64,000 bases of DNA. It comes from Bacillus rhizoplanae (GTDB lineage: Bacteria; Bacillota; Bacilli; Bacillales; Bacillaceae_G). Below, in pieces: positions 55,640 to 64,000 of this stretch; positions within the stretch are counted from its first letter, which is position 1, and each line of letters begins with the position of its first letter. Location: the NCBI RefSeq assembly GCF_917563915.1, contig NZ_CAKJTI010000001.1:186001-250000 (forward strand), written 5' to 3'. Made by a program: the position numbers and the translations under genes. The notes under the pieces were generated by a model, which was given only the letters and a program-made list of their open reading frames with translations, did no database searches and was not told the origin of the DNA.

Positions 55640-56449
55640 ATGAGAGAACCATTTACATATAAGGACGGTATGTTATATTTACATGTTTGGGAAAAACTTG
55701 GACCCATCATAGCTGGATTTACTACAAAAGAAGGTGGAGTGAGCACCGGACCGTTTCATACAATGAATCTAGGGCTACACGTCCATGACAAAGTGGAAGA
55801 TGTTCATGAAAATCGGCGTCTTTTAGCAGAAAAGTTACATGTTTCATTAGAAAAGTGGATTTGTTCTGAACAGGTTCATGACTATCATGTTGCAAAAGTA
55901 GGAAAGCAAGAGAAGGGAAAAGGAGTCTTTTCCTATAAAGATGGTATCCCGAATACAGATGGCATATATACGACAGATACAGACGTGTTATTAACATCTT
56001 GTTATGCGGATTGTGTTCCATTATATTTTTATTCGCCATCTTATAAAATGCTTGGACTTGCACATGCTGGCTGGAAAGGAACCGTAAAAGGAATTGCGAG
56101 TGAAATGATTAGAAAGTGGAAAGACGAAGGGATACCGCTTGATGATATACATGTTGCCATCGGTCCGTCTATTGGTGCGTGTTGTTACGTTGTGGATGAA
56201 CGTGTGTTATCTGCGGCTAAACAAGTGATTCATAGTTCTGTTCCATATGAAGTGATTTCTGATGGACAGTATGCAATTGATTTAAAAGAAATAAATCGTT
56301 TGCTCTGTTTGCAAGCTGGGATTAAGGAAGAGCATATTGCCATGTCCTCTCTTTGTACAAGCTGTGAAACGCAATTATTTTTCTCACATCGCCGCGATCA
56401 TGGAAAGACGGGAAGAATGCTTAGCTTTATCGGTTTTAAGGAGGAGTGA
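55640..56449 (+). CDS. ylmD: Laccase-domain purine nucleoside phosphorylase family protein YlmD
   Basis: The 269-residue YfiH/DUF152 protein has EGGVSTGPFHTMNLGLHV, the metal-binding SCYADCVPL and GLAHAGWKGTVKGI with histidine, and CTSCETQLFFSHRRDHGKTGRM. Members were first called polyphenol oxidases and were later shown to be zinc enzymes that phosphorolyse or deaminate adenosine. Start ATG follows AAGGAGCC. The gene overlaps or abuts ylmE within a few bases, so both are coupled. Confidence 0.9.
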   Translation: MREPFTYKDGMLYLHVWEKLGPIIAGFTTKEGGVSTGPFHTMNLGLHVHDKVEDVHENRRLLAEKLHVSLEKWICSEQVHDYHVAKVGKQEKGKGVFSYKDGIPNTDGIYTTDTDVLLTSCYADCVPLYFYSPSYKMLGLAHAGWKGTVKGIASEMIRKWKDEGIPLDDIHVAIGPSIGACCYVVDERVLSAAKQVIHSSVPYEVISDGQYAIDLKEINRLLCLQAGIKEEHIAMSSLCTSCETQLFFSHRRDHGKTGRMLSFIGFKEE

Positions 56450-56454
56450 AAGCA

Positions 56455-57129
56455 GTGACAGTACAAGGAAATTTAACATATGTTCAACAAGAAGTTGAAC
56501 AAGCATGCCAACGAGTGAATAGATCTTTAGATGAAATTACACTTGTTGCTGTTACCAAAACAGTAGGTATTGAAAAAACAAGTGAGGTGTTGCAAGCTGG
56601 GCTTGTGCACCTTGGTGAAAATCGTAATGAAGGCTTGTTACAGAAATATGAGTATTTCGGAAACAAAGCGACGTGGCATTTTATCGGTTCATTGCAATCT
56701 AGAAAAGTAAAAGAGATTATAAATGAGATTGATTATTTACATTCACTTGATCGTCTTTCACTTGCAAAAGAAATTCAAAAACGAGCAACTAAATTAATTC
56801 GCTGCTTTGTACAAGTGAAAACTTCCGAGGAAGAGTCCAAACAAGGGATAGCTATAGATGAAACGATTAAGTTTATTCGCAATTTACAGCAATTTGATAA
56901 AATTGAAGTTGTTGGACTTATGACAATGGCACCTTACACGGATGATGAAATGCAAATTCGTAGTTGTTTTCAAATGTTGCGTAAACTGCAAAAGCAAGTA
57001 CAAGATTTACACTTATCACATGCTCCGTGTACGGAGTTATCGATGGGAATGTCAAATGATTATACAATTGCAATTGAAGAAGGCGCTACATTTATTCGTT
57101 TGGGAACGATTTTAGTAGGAAAAGAATAG
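56455..57129 (+). CDS. ylmE: PLP homeostasis protein YlmE (YggS family)
   Basis: The 224-residue alanine-racemase-N-fold protein has LVAVTKTV with the PLP lysine, [27 protein letters not shown] and [27 protein letters not shown]. Family members bind pyridoxal phosphate without known enzyme activity and keep B6 and amino acid pools balanced. The start is GTG 56455, nine bases after AAGGAGG; the GTG at 56446 touches the site and cannot work. It lies directly before sepF. Confidence 0.92.
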   Translation: MTVQGNLTYVQQEVEQACQRVNRSLDEITLVAVTKTVGIEKTSEVLQAGLVHLGENRNEGLLQKYEYFGNKATWHFIGSLQSRKVKEIINEIDYLHSLDRLSLAKEIQKRATKLIRCFVQVKTSEEESKQGIAIDETIKFIRNLQQFDKIEVVGLMTMAPYTDDEMQIRSCFQMLRKLQKQVQDLHLSHAPCTELSMGMSNDYTIAIEEGATFIRLGTILVGKE

Positions 57130-57148
57130 AAGGAAGGAGAATTTTATT

Positions 57149-57610
57149 ATGAGTTGGTCAAAAGTAAAGTATTTCTTTTTTGACACACCAGAAGAGCGAG
57201 AAGCGCATTATGCTTATGAAAAGGAGCAAAATGAAATGAAAAAACAGCAGGAACCAGAACAGGATATTCCGCTTACAAAAGTACAACCGAAACAAAACGT
57301 GGTAAGTATTGAAAAAGCAAAACACCCTTCAAAAGTTGTTTTATTAGAGCCGCGTACGTATTCAGAGGCACAAGGCATTGCTGATCATTTAAAAGGTCGC
57401 CGTGCGGTTGTGATTAATTTACAGCGCATGTCTACAGATCAAGCATTACGTATCGTTGACTTTCTAAGCGGCACTGTATATGCAATCAGCGGAGACATTC
57501 AAAAATTAGGTCCAAAAACATTTATATGTACACCGGATAATGTAGATATTGTTGGAGCAATTTCTGAATTGTTCGGTGAAGAGGAAGATACAAATATAAA
57601 GAGGTGGTAG
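57149..57610 (+). CDS. sepF: Cell division protein SepF
   Basis: The 153-residue protein has the N-terminal membrane-binding helix ([13 protein letters not shown]), a charged linker and the SepF core ([53 protein letters not shown]). SepF forms rings that bind FtsZ and shape septa; it can replace FtsA's anchor role. Start ATG follows AAGGAAGGAG. ylmG starts six bases after the stop. Confidence 0.95.
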   Translation: MSWSKVKYFFFDTPEEREAHYAYEKEQNEMKKQQEPEQDIPLTKVQPKQNVVSIEKAKHPSKVVLLEPRTYSEAQGIADHLKGRRAVVINLQRMSTDQALRIVDFLSGTVYAISGDIQKLGPKTFICTPDNVDIVGAISELFGEEEDTNIKRW

Positions 57611-57616
57611 TGCGCT

Positions 57617-57883
57617 ATGCTGATGATTTTACAAATTTTGCTCTATGTAATAAAAATTTATTCTTGGGCGCTTATTATCTATATCCTACTATCTTGGTTT
57701 CCGGGAGCAAGAGAATCAACATTCGGAGAATTTTTAGCACGAATTTGTGAGCCGTATTTGGAACCGTTTCGCCGTTTTATCCCGCCAATTGGAATGATTG
57801 ATATTTCACCAATTGTAGCAATTATTGTACTAAATTTAGCTAGTTCAGGATTGATACGCGTATTTGAATTTTTTGTGAGGTAA
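57617..57883 (+). CDS. ylmG: YggT-family membrane protein YlmG
   Basis: This 88-residue protein has two helices ([22 protein letters not shown] and [26 protein letters not shown]) around the conserved [19 protein letters not shown] loop of the YGGT family. It is found next to sepF in many Gram-positives and in chloroplasts affects nucleoid and membrane organisation; its function in Bacillus is unclear. Start ATG 57617 has GAGGTGG nine bases upstream. Confidence 0.92.
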   Translation: MLMILQILLYVIKIYSWALIIYILLSWFPGARESTFGEFLARICEPYLEPFRRFIPPIGMIDISPIVAIIVLNLASSGLIRVFEFFVR

Positions 57884-57897
57884 GAGGATATATATAC

Positions 57898-58671
57898 ATG
57901 AGCATCTATGAACATTTTAGATCTGAAGAAACAGTTTTCGTTGATAAAGTGTTAGAATGGAAGCAAGCGGCAGAGGAAAATCATCAAGTGAAACTTACTG
58001 ATTTTCTTGACCCACGTGAACAGCAAATTGTTTCTATGATTGTTGGACATCAAGGAGATGCTGCGTTTCAATTCTATGGAGTTACTCCGAGTGCAGAAAG
58101 AAAGCGGGCATTAATTTATCCAAATTATCTTATGCCGAATGAGGAAGAGTTTCAAGTAGAAGTATTAGAAATTGACTATCCTTCTAAATTTTATACACTG
58201 GAACATCGTCAAATATTAGGAGCATTTATGTCTCTTGGATTAAAGAGAGAAAAATGCGGAGATATTTGGCTCCAGCAAAATCGTGCCCAAATAGTAGTTG
58301 CAAAAGAAGTTGTTTCGTACATAGGAATGAATTTACAATCAATTGGAAGAACAAAAGTGTCTTTAGCACCTGTCTCATCTGATCATGTGTTACATATGAA
58401 AGAACAGTGGGATGAAAAATCGGGGACAGTTTCGGCGCTTCGATTAGATGTATTAATAGCGGAAATGTTTCATATATCTCGTCAAAAAGCACAGCCGTTT
58501 ATTAAAAATGGTCTTGTGAAAGTGAATTGGAAAGTAGTTGAGCAATCTGCGTATGACTGCTTTCCAGGAGATGTATTTTCTGTCAGAGGTTATGGCAGGA
58601 GTAAATTACTCACCGTTGATGGAAAAACAAAACGCGATAAATGGAGAATTTTGTATGGAATCTTAAAATGA
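57898..58671 (+). CDS. ylmH: S4-domain RNA-binding protein YlmH
   Basis: The 257-residue protein has a helical N-terminal domain (FLDPREQQIVSMIVG), a middle domain (RALIYPNYL, ILGAFMSLGLKREKCGDIWL) and a C-terminal S4 domain (LRLDVLIAEMFHISRQKAQPFIKNGLVKVNWKVV). YlmH has been shown in B. subtilis to act in ribosome-associated quality control, overlapping RqcP. Start ATG is behind TAAGAGGATATAT. divIVA follows after 94 bases with its own promoter candidates. Confidence 0.92.
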   Translation: MSIYEHFRSEETVFVDKVLEWKQAAEENHQVKLTDFLDPREQQIVSMIVGHQGDAAFQFYGVTPSAERKRALIYPNYLMPNEEEFQVEVLEIDYPSKFYTLEHRQILGAFMSLGLKREKCGDIWLQQNRAQIVVAKEVVSYIGMNLQSIGRTKVSLAPVSSDHVLHMKEQWDEKSGTVSALRLDVLIAEMFHISRQKAQPFIKNGLVKVNWKVVEQSAYDCFPGDVFSVRGYGRSKLLTVDGKTKRDKWRILYGILK

Positions 58672-58702
58672 TTTCTTTTTTTAGAAGGAAAATCTCCCAT
58701 TT

Positions 58703-58722
58703 TGTCGAAGAAAAGATATAAT
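58703..58722 (+). promoter_or_regulatory. Possible divIVA promoter with a Spo0A-like box
   Basis: TGTCGAA (58703-58709) matches the 0A box exactly and TATAAT follows at 58717-58722. No good -35 is seen. Seven-base matches occur by chance several times in a window this size. Confidence 0.35.
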
Positions 58723-58765
58723 TAAAAAAAGGAAATTTTAGATAACCTACTTGGAGGTGGCGTTT

Positions 58766-59272
58766 GTGCCGTTAACACCGTTAGATATTCATAATAAAGA
58801 ATTTAGTCGTGGCTTTCGCGGCTATGATGAGGATCAAGTAAATGAATTTCTTGATCAAGTCATTAAAGATTATGAATTAGTGATTCGTGAGAAGAAAGCG
58901 TTAGAAGAAAAAGTCGCACAACTAGAAGGAAAATTAGAACATTTCTCCAATATTGAAGATACATTAAATAAATCTATTGTTATAGCGCAAGAAGCAGCAG
59001 AAGAAGTAAAACGTAATGCACAAAAAGAAGCAAAGTTAATTGTTCGTGAAGCAGAGAAAAATGCGGACCGTATTATTAACGAAGCGTTAGTAAAATCAAG
59101 AAAAGTGGCATTTGACATTGAAGAATTGAAAAAGCAAGCAAAAGTGTTCCGTACACGTTTCCGTATGCTAATAGAAGCACAGCTTGAAATGCTAAACAAT
59201 GATGATTGGGACAAGCTAATTGAGTTAGAAGAAGAAGTAGATGAACTTCTTAAGAAAGAAGAAACAGTGTAA
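58766..59272 (+). CDS. divIVA: DivIVA polar and septal scaffold
   Basis: The 168-residue protein begins PLTPLDIHNKEFSRGFRGYDEDQVNEFLDQVI, the DivIVA lipid-binding domain, followed by a long coiled coil (residues 30-165) with AQEAAEEVKRNAQKEAKLIVREAEKNADRII. It binds curved membrane at poles and septa and recruits MinJ/MinCD and, in sporulation, RacA. The start is GTG 58766 behind TGGAGGTGG. The ileS promoter begins two bases after its stop. Confidence 0.96.
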   Translation: MPLTPLDIHNKEFSRGFRGYDEDQVNEFLDQVIKDYELVIREKKALEEKVAQLEGKLEHFSNIEDTLNKSIVIAQEAAEEVKRNAQKEAKLIVREAEKNADRIINEALVKSRKVAFDIEELKKQAKVFRTRFRMLIEAQLEMLNNDDWDKLIELEEEVDELLKKEETV

Positions 59273-59274
59273 GC

Positions 59275-59303
59275 TTGACGTTTTTCTCATTATTACATAT
59301 AAT
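59275..59303 (+). promoter_or_regulatory. SigA promoter for the ileS T-box transcript
   Basis: TTGACG, exactly 17 bases, TATAAT. The start would be near 59310. Confidence 0.85.
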
Positions 59304-59309
59304 TCTATA

Positions 59310-59570
59310 CAACATAATTTTTTAGAAAAACGAAGATAGGGATAAGTACTTTTTTCATACCTTATATAGCGAACTGAGGACGGTGGAAGCTCAGAATAAG
59401 GAGAGAATGGGAATATCACCCTGGAGTTCCTCGCTGAATAATAAAGTAAGCGCAGGCGTGTATTCGCGTTAAGAATATAAAGAGGATTGCTATATGTAGT
59501 AGTCTACTAGGGTGGTACCGCGGGAGACCTTCTCGTCCCTTTTTTGGGGGATGAGAAGGTCTCTTTTTTA
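59310..59570 (+). promoter_or_regulatory. T-box riboswitch for isoleucine
   Basis: The leader has a stem I beginning around 59335, an ATC isoleucine specifier codon within GAATATCACC (59415-59417), the T-box AGGGTGGTACCGCGGG (59509-59524) that pairs with the uncharged tRNA acceptor end, and a terminator GAGACCTTCTC/GAGAAGGTCTC with a T-run (59524-59570) that competes with the antiterminator. Uncharged tRNA-Ile should allow transcription of ileS. Confidence 0.95.
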
Positions 59571-59625
59571 TTCCATTTATTTAGAAAAAATGCCTTTCTT
59601 TTATATATTTAAGGAGGAGTTAAGC

Positions 59626-62391
59626 ATGGAGTACAAAGATACATTATTAATGCCAAAAACAGAATTTCCAATGCGTGGAAATTTACCGAAACGTGAGCCT
59701 GTAATGCAAGAAAAATGGGCTGAAATGAACATTTATGAAAAAGTACAAGAATGTACAAAGGGGCGTCCCCTATTTGTACTACATGACGGACCTCCATATG
59801 CGAATGGTGACATTCATATGGGACATGCGTTAAATAAAGTGTTAAAAGATTTTATTGTTCGTTACAAATCAATGACTGGATACTGTGCACCATATGTACC
59901 GGGATGGGATACACATGGTTTGCCAATTGAACAAGCTTTAACAAATAAAGGCGTTAAACGTAAAGAAATGACAGTTGCTGAGTTCCGTAAACTTTGTGAA
60001 GAATACGCATACGAGCAAGTAAGCCGTCAGCGTGAGCAATTTAAACGTTTAGGTGTACGTGGTGATTGGGATAATCCATACATTACATTAAAGCCAGCGT
60101 ACGAAGCACAGCAAATTAAAGTATTTGGTGAAATGGCGAAAAAGGGCTACATCTATAAAGGACAAAAACCTGTTTACTGGTCTCCGACAAGTGAATCTGC
60201 ATTAGCAGAAGCGGAAATAGAATATAAAGATAAAAAATCTGCATCTATTTACGTAGCATTCCCTGTTAAAGATGGAAAAAATGTTTTAGAAGGCGACGAG
60301 AAGTTCATTATTTGGACAACAACACCTTGGACATTGCCAGCTAACTTAGGTATTTCTGTTCATCCAGAACTTGAATATAGCATTGTAAAAGTAGATGATG
60401 CAAAATATATCATTGCTTCTGAGCTATTTGAAGCAGTTTCAAAAACATTAGAGTGGGAAAACACAGAAGTTGTTAAAACAGTAAAAGGTAGCGAACTTGA
60501 GTATACAGTGGCTAAGCATCCATTTTATGACCGTGATTCTCTTGTTATGCTTGGTGAACACGTTACAACAGATGCTGGTACAGGTTGTGTACATACAGCA
60601 CCAGGACACGGGGAAGATGACTTCCTTGTTGGGAAACAATATGGGTTAGAAGTTCTTTGTCCAGTTGATGATAAAGGTGTATTAACAAGTGAAGCGCCTG
60701 GATTTGAAGGGTTATTCTACGATAAAGCAAATAAACCAATCACGGAAAAATTAGAAGAGGTTGGTGCATTATTAAAATTAACATTTATTACGCATTCTTA
60801 TCCACACGACTGGAGAACGAAACAACCAATTATTTTCCGTGCAACTGCACAATGGTTTGCATCTATTGAAGCGTTCCGCAGTGAATTATTACAAGCTGTA
60901 GAGGAAACAAAATGGGTACCAGCTTGGGGGGAAACGCGCCTTCATAACATGGTGCGTGACCGCGGTGACTGGTGTATTTCTCGTCAACGTGCGTGGGGTG
61001 TTCCGATTCCTGTATTCTATGCAGAAAACGGTGATCCAATTATTACAGATGAAACGATTAATCATGTAGCAGCGTTATTCCGTGAACATGGTTCGAACGT
61101 ATGGTTTGAACGTGAAGCGAAAGATTTATTACCAGAAGGTTTTACACATCCATCTAGCCCAAATGGCGAATTCCGTAAAGAAACAGACATTATGGATGTA
61201 TGGTTTGATTCGGGTTCTTCTCATCAAGCTGTATTAGAAGAGCGTGATGATCTGCAGCGTCCAGCTGATTTATATTTAGAAGGATCTGACCAATATCGCG
61301 GTTGGTTTAACTCTTCATTATCAACAGCAGTTGCGGTAACGGGTAAAGCACCGTATAAAGGTGTCTTAAGTCACGGCTTCGTACTTGATGGTGAAGGTCG
61401 CAAAATGAGTAAGTCTATCGGAAATATTGTTGTACCGAAGAAAATTATGGACCAATTAGGCGGCGATATTTTACGTTTATGGGTATCATCAGTTGATTAT
61501 CAATCGGATGTACGTATTTCTGATGATATCTTAAAACAAGTAGCAGAAGTATATCGTAAAATTCGTAATACATTCCGCTTCTTATTAGGAAACTTAGCTG
61601 ACTTTGATCCAAGTAAAGATGTGGTACCTGCTGCAGAACTTCGTGAAGTAGACCGCTACATGTTAGTGAAATTAAATGACTTAATTACAAAAGTAAAAGA
61701 TGCTTATGAAACGTATGAATTTGCAGCTGTATATCATGCGATTCATAACTTCTGTACAATTGATTTAAGTTCATTCTATTTAGATTTTGCAAAAGATATT
61801 TTATATATCGAAGCAGAAAATAATCACGATCGCCGTGCAATTCAAACGGTATTGTATGATGTTCTTGTTGCGTTAACAAAACTTGTAACGCCAATTTTAC
61901 CTCATACAGCGGATGAAGTATGGCCATATATTCCTGGTGTAGTAGAAGCAAGCGTTCAGTTAACTGATATGCCAGAAGCTGTAGAAGTAGAAGGTGCGGA
62001 AGAGTTAAAAGTAAAATGGGATGCATTTATGACACTTCGCGATGATGTATTAAAAGCGTTAGAAGTGGCACGTAATGCAAAAACGATTGGTAAATCGTTA
62101 AATGCGAGCATTACCCTATTCCCAACTGCAGAAATGAAACAAATGTTAGAGTCTATTAGCGAAGATTTAAAACAATTATTTATTGTTTCTGAATATCATC
62201 TTGGTGGAACAATGGAAGAAGCGCCAGCTGATGCACCGAAATATGAACATACAGCTGTCGTTGTAACACAAGCAACGGGTGAAACGTGTGAACGTTGCTG
62301 GGTTGTTTCTGAAACAGTAGGAAGTAATGCAGACCATCCAACGTTATGTAAACGCTGCGGAGAAGTTGTAAAAGAACATTATGTAAAATAA
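59626..62391 (+). CDS. ileS: Isoleucyl-tRNA synthetase
   Basis: The 921-residue class I enzyme has the HIGH-type motif HMGH (64-67) in [16 protein letters not shown], an editing domain (about 190-400, [27 protein letters not shown]), KMSKS (593-597), the anticodon domain and a C-terminal zinc site (CERCW and CKRCG). It is the short bacterial, mupirocin-sensitive type by length and sequence. The start is ATG 59626 behind AAGGAGGAG; the frame upstream runs through the T-box terminator and is not coding. Confidence 0.98.
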   Translation: MEYKDTLLMPKTEFPMRGNLPKREPVMQEKWAEMNIYEKVQECTKGRPLFVLHDGPPYANGDIHMGHALNKVLKDFIVRYKSMTGYCAPYVPGWDTHGLPIEQALTNKGVKRKEMTVAEFRKLCEEYAYEQVSRQREQFKRLGVRGDWDNPYITLKPAYEAQQIKVFGEMAKKGYIYKGQKPVYWSPTSESALAEAEIEYKDKKSASIYVAFPVKDGKNVLEGDEKFIIWTTTPWTLPANLGISVHPELEYSIVKVDDAKYIIASELFEAVSKTLEWENTEVVKTVKGSELEYTVAKHPFYDRDSLVMLGEHVTTDAGTGCVHTAPGHGEDDFLVGKQYGLEVLCPVDDKGVLTSEAPGFEGLFYDKANKPITEKLEEVGALLKLTFITHSYPHDWRTKQPIIFRATAQWFASIEAFRSELLQAVEETKWVPAWGETRLHNMVRDRGDWCISRQRAWGVPIPVFYAENGDPIITDETINHVAALFREHGSNVWFEREAKDLLPEGFTHPSSPNGEFRKETDIMDVWFDSGSSHQAVLEERDDLQRPADLYLEGSDQYRGWFNSSLSTAVAVTGKAPYKGVLSHGFVLDGEGRKMSKSIGNIVVPKKIMDQLGGDILRLWVSSVDYQSDVRISDDILKQVAEVYRKIRNTFRFLLGNLADFDPSKDVVPAAELREVDRYMLVKLNDLITKVKDAYETYEFAAVYHAIHNFCTIDLSSFYLDFAKDILYIEAENNHDRRAIQTVLYDVLVALTKLVTPILPHTADEVWPYIPGVVEASVQLTDMPEAVEVEGAEELKVKWDAFMTLRDDVLKALEVARNAKTIGKSLNASITLFPTAEMKQMLESISEDLKQLFIVSEYHLGGTMEEAPADAPKYEHTAVVVTQATGETCERCWVVSETVGSNADHPTLCKRCGEVVKEHYVK

Positions 62392-62401
62392 TAAAATGAG
62401 G

Positions 62402-62437
62402 AAAATCGACTGCCTTGTAAGCAGTCGATTTTTTTCT
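62402..62437 (+). terminator. Terminator after ileS
   Basis: AAATCGACTGC pairs with GCAGTCGATTT, followed by TTTTC. Confidence 0.92.
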
Positions 62438-62521
62438 TCCTTGGAAGGAAAAATGTGTGTGCGGTAATCGTGTGCTTTTCGGATAAACTAACGATACATT
62501 CCAGCCGGGAGGGACGCGCTT

Positions 62522-62854
62522 GTGACTGACACATACATGGAGATTCAAGAAGAGCTACAATTAATGCAACGAGAACTACAGGAGCGATTAGCAAAAGAAG
62601 AGACGTATACGTATGATGTAGAATTTGGAGAGGAGTTTCTAGGTATAGCCAAAATAGATGTGAAAAATAAATTATTATTGCATGATATGAGAGAAGATTT
62701 AAAAGATGTCGAGCGAGCACTTTTGAAAATGGAAATAGGCATGTATGGAATTTGTGAAGAAACCGGACAAAGAATGACACTTAGACAATTGAAAGGTATG
62801 CCAACAGCACGTACAGTTCATGAATGTTTCTATGAAAAAGTAAAAACGATTTAA
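62522..62854 (+). CDS. ylyA: DksA/TraR-like protein YlyA
   Basis: The 110-residue protein has a helical hairpin (EIQEELQLMQRELQERLAK and LLLHDMREDLKDVERALLKMEIG) and a DksA-type C-terminus YGICEETGQRMTLRQLKGMPTARTVHEC in which the four zinc cysteines are not all kept. B. subtilis YlyA binds RNA polymerase and influences SigG-dependent germination genes. The start is GTG 62522 behind CGGGAGGGACG. It lies between ileS and lspA as in B. subtilis. Confidence 0.87.
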   Translation: MTDTYMEIQEELQLMQRELQERLAKEETYTYDVEFGEEFLGIAKIDVKNKLLLHDMREDLKDVERALLKMEIGMYGICEETGQRMTLRQLKGMPTARTVHECFYEKVKTI

Positions 62855-62975
62855 AGACAACAATATTATATTACCTAATTCATTTTATTTTATGCTCCTT
62901 TACGATGCTTCATTGTGAAAACATAGCAGCTATGCTAAAATTTTGAGGTACACTGTCATTGTGGGGGAAACGAAA

Positions 62976-63434
62976 ATGATATATTATTTAATAGCATTAT
63001 TTGTGATTGCCATTGATCAAGTATCAAAATGGATTATCGTGAAGGAAATGGATTTAGGTGAGAGCATTCCGATTATTGATAATGTGCTGTATATAACGTC
63101 TCACCGTAATACCGGGGCTGCATGGGGCATTTTAGAAAATAGAATGTGGTTCTTTTATGTTATCACAGTCATCTTTGTTATTTTTATTGTGATTTATATG
63201 CAAAAATATGCAAAGACAGACAAGCTTCTCGGCATTTCGCTTGGACTTATTCTAGGCGGAGCAATTGGTAATTTTATTGATCGTGTATTCCGAAAAGAAG
63301 TTGTTGATTTTATTCATACGTATATTTTCTCATACAACTTCCCGGTATTTAACATTGCAGATTCGGCATTATGTGTTGGTGTTATGTTAATTATTATTCA
63401 AACATTACTAGAAGGAAAGAAAACAAAGGAGTAA
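62976..63434 (+). CDS. lspA: Lipoprotein signal peptidase LspA
   Basis: The 152-residue enzyme has four membrane helices and the catalytic aspartates in [16 protein letters not shown] and [14 protein letters not shown], plus [11 protein letters not shown]. It cleaves prolipoproteins before the lipid-modified cysteine; CtaC in this window is a likely substrate. The start is ATG 62976 behind GTGGGGGAAACG; the upstream TTG frame has no site. rluD starts three bases after its stop. Confidence 0.96.
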   Translation: MIYYLIALFVIAIDQVSKWIIVKEMDLGESIPIIDNVLYITSHRNTGAAWGILENRMWFFYVITVIFVIFIVIYMQKYAKTDKLLGISLGLILGGAIGNFIDRVFRKEVVDFIHTYIFSYNFPVFNIADSALCVGVMLIIIQTLLEGKKTKE

Positions 63435-63437
63435 ATA

Positions 63438-64000
63438 ATGAGCGAAGTAGTACAAGTAACAGTTACAGAAGAGCAAAAAAACGAACGGATTGATAAATTT
63501 GTTGCAGGGGTGAACAGTGAATGGTCTCGTTCACAAGTGCAACAATGGATTAAAGATGGTGTTGTAACCGTAAACGGAAAGGACATCAAAGGGAACTATA
63601 AGGTAAAAACAAATGACGGAATTACAGTTACTATTCCAGAACCAGAGTCATTAGATATTCTTCCAGAAGATATGAATTTAGATATTTATTATGAGGATAG
63701 TGATGTACTTGTCGTAAACAAGCCGCGTGGTATGGTTGTACACCCCGCGCCAGGGCATACGAGCGGTACGTTAGTAAATGGTTTAATGTATCACTGTAAA
63801 GATTTATCGGGTATTAACGGTGTAATGCGCCCAGGAATTGTGCACCGCATTGATAAAGATACGTCTGGATTATTGATGGTGGCAAAAAATGATATGGCAC
63901 ATGAAGCACTTGTAAATCAGCTTGTGGCAAAAACAGTAACAAGACGCTATCAAGCGATTGTTCATGGAGTTATTCCGCATGATAAAGGAACCGTTGATGC
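63438..64000 (+). CDS. rluD: RluD-family pseudouridine synthase, 5' part
   Basis: The first 187 residues are visible: an S4 domain (ERIDKFVAGVNSEWSRSQVQQWIKDGVVTVNGK) and the start of the catalytic domain with VVNKPRGMVVHPAPGH and HRIDKDTSGLLMVAKN, where the aspartate of HRIDKDTSG is catalytic. The family modifies uridines of 23S rRNA. In B. subtilis the gene after lspA is ylyB. Start ATG follows AAAGGAGTAAAT. The gene runs out of the window. Confidence 0.95.
   Translation, partial: MSEVVQVTVTEEQKNERIDKFVAGVNSEWSRSQVQQWIKDGVVTVNGKDIKGNYKVKTNDGITVTIPEPESLDILPEDMNLDIYYEDSDVLVVNKPRGMVVHPAPGHTSGTLVNGLMYHCKDLSGINGVMRPGIVHRIDKDTSGLLMVAKNDMAHEALVNQLVAKTVTRRYQAIVHGVIPHDKGTVD

Noticed and set aside
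59512-59625. Upstream extension of ileS
   Set aside because: It reads through the T-box terminator hairpin; AAGGAGGAG and the conserved N-terminus point to ATG 59626.

Overview
The window is chromosomal DNA of a low-GC Gram-positive endospore former, almost certainly a member of the Bacillus cereus group. Three things point there. The gene order is the Bacillus typA-yla-ctaABCDEFG-ylb-dcw-spoIIG-ylm-divIVA-ileS-lspA block. The proteins match the Bacillus families closely. The intergenic spaces carry about twenty copies of a structured repeat of roughly 155 bp, bounded by TTTAT/ATAAA, that fits the B. cereus-group repeat bcr1. Several proteins look somewhat distant from the B. cereus sequences I remember, so a divergent member such as B. 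cytotoxicus is possible; that is inference. No phage, transposase, CRISPR array, rRNA or tRNA gene was seen. This is core genome, not an accessory island.

Layout. 1-6000: the 3' end of typA, small yla genes, phoH2, ylaL and ylaN. 6064-18770: ftsW, pyruvate carboxylase, then heme A synthesis and the caa3 oxidase (ctaA divergent from ctaB-C-D-E-F, then ctaG). 19235-33248: the ylb region (CAP protein, coat protein, RicF, CsfG small RNA, rsmD, coaD, ylbJ/K/L, tmcAL, ylbN-rpmF, ylbO, ylbP, panE). 33327-52156: bshC and the division and cell-wall (dcw) cluster rsmH-ftsL-pbpB-spoVD-murE-mraY-murD-spoVE-murG-murB-divIB-ftsA-ftsZ. 52417-55045: spoIIGA-sigE-sigG. 55246-59272: ylmC-ylmD-ylmE-sepF-ylmG-ylmH-divIVA. 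59335-64000: T-box-ileS, ylyA, lspA and the 5' part of rluD.

The genes join three programmes. The first is septum and peptidoglycan synthesis (Mur enzymes, MraY, FtsW/PBP2B, FtsL/DivIB, FtsA/FtsZ/SepF/DivIVA). The second is its sporulation version (SpoVE/SpoVD, SigE and its activating protease SpoIIGA, SigG). The third is aerobic energy metabolism (PycA, CtaA-G). Regulatory signals readable in the DNA include a spoIIG-type promoter with 22-bp spacing, a SigH-type promoter before ftsAZ, SigF/G-type promoters before sigG and csfG, and an isoleucine T-box before ileS.

Most notable observations. (1) The tmcAL (ylbM) gene has no ATG, GTG or TTG upstream of its catalytic HxGH motif; its start falls on an AUA codon behind a good Shine-Dalgarno. 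(2) A perfect 13-bp inverted repeat folds over the spoVD start codon with the Shine-Dalgarno in the loop, and a SigE-like promoter would start transcription just past the left arm. (3) bcr1-like copies repeatedly abut gene ends so that the stop codon TAA lies in the ATAAA terminus, always in the sense orientation of the gene; two near full-length inverted copies bracket ctaG, and three copies form a tandem chain sharing TTTAT junctions. (4) A decayed sbp gene lies between divIB and ftsA, and mraZ is absent from its usual place.
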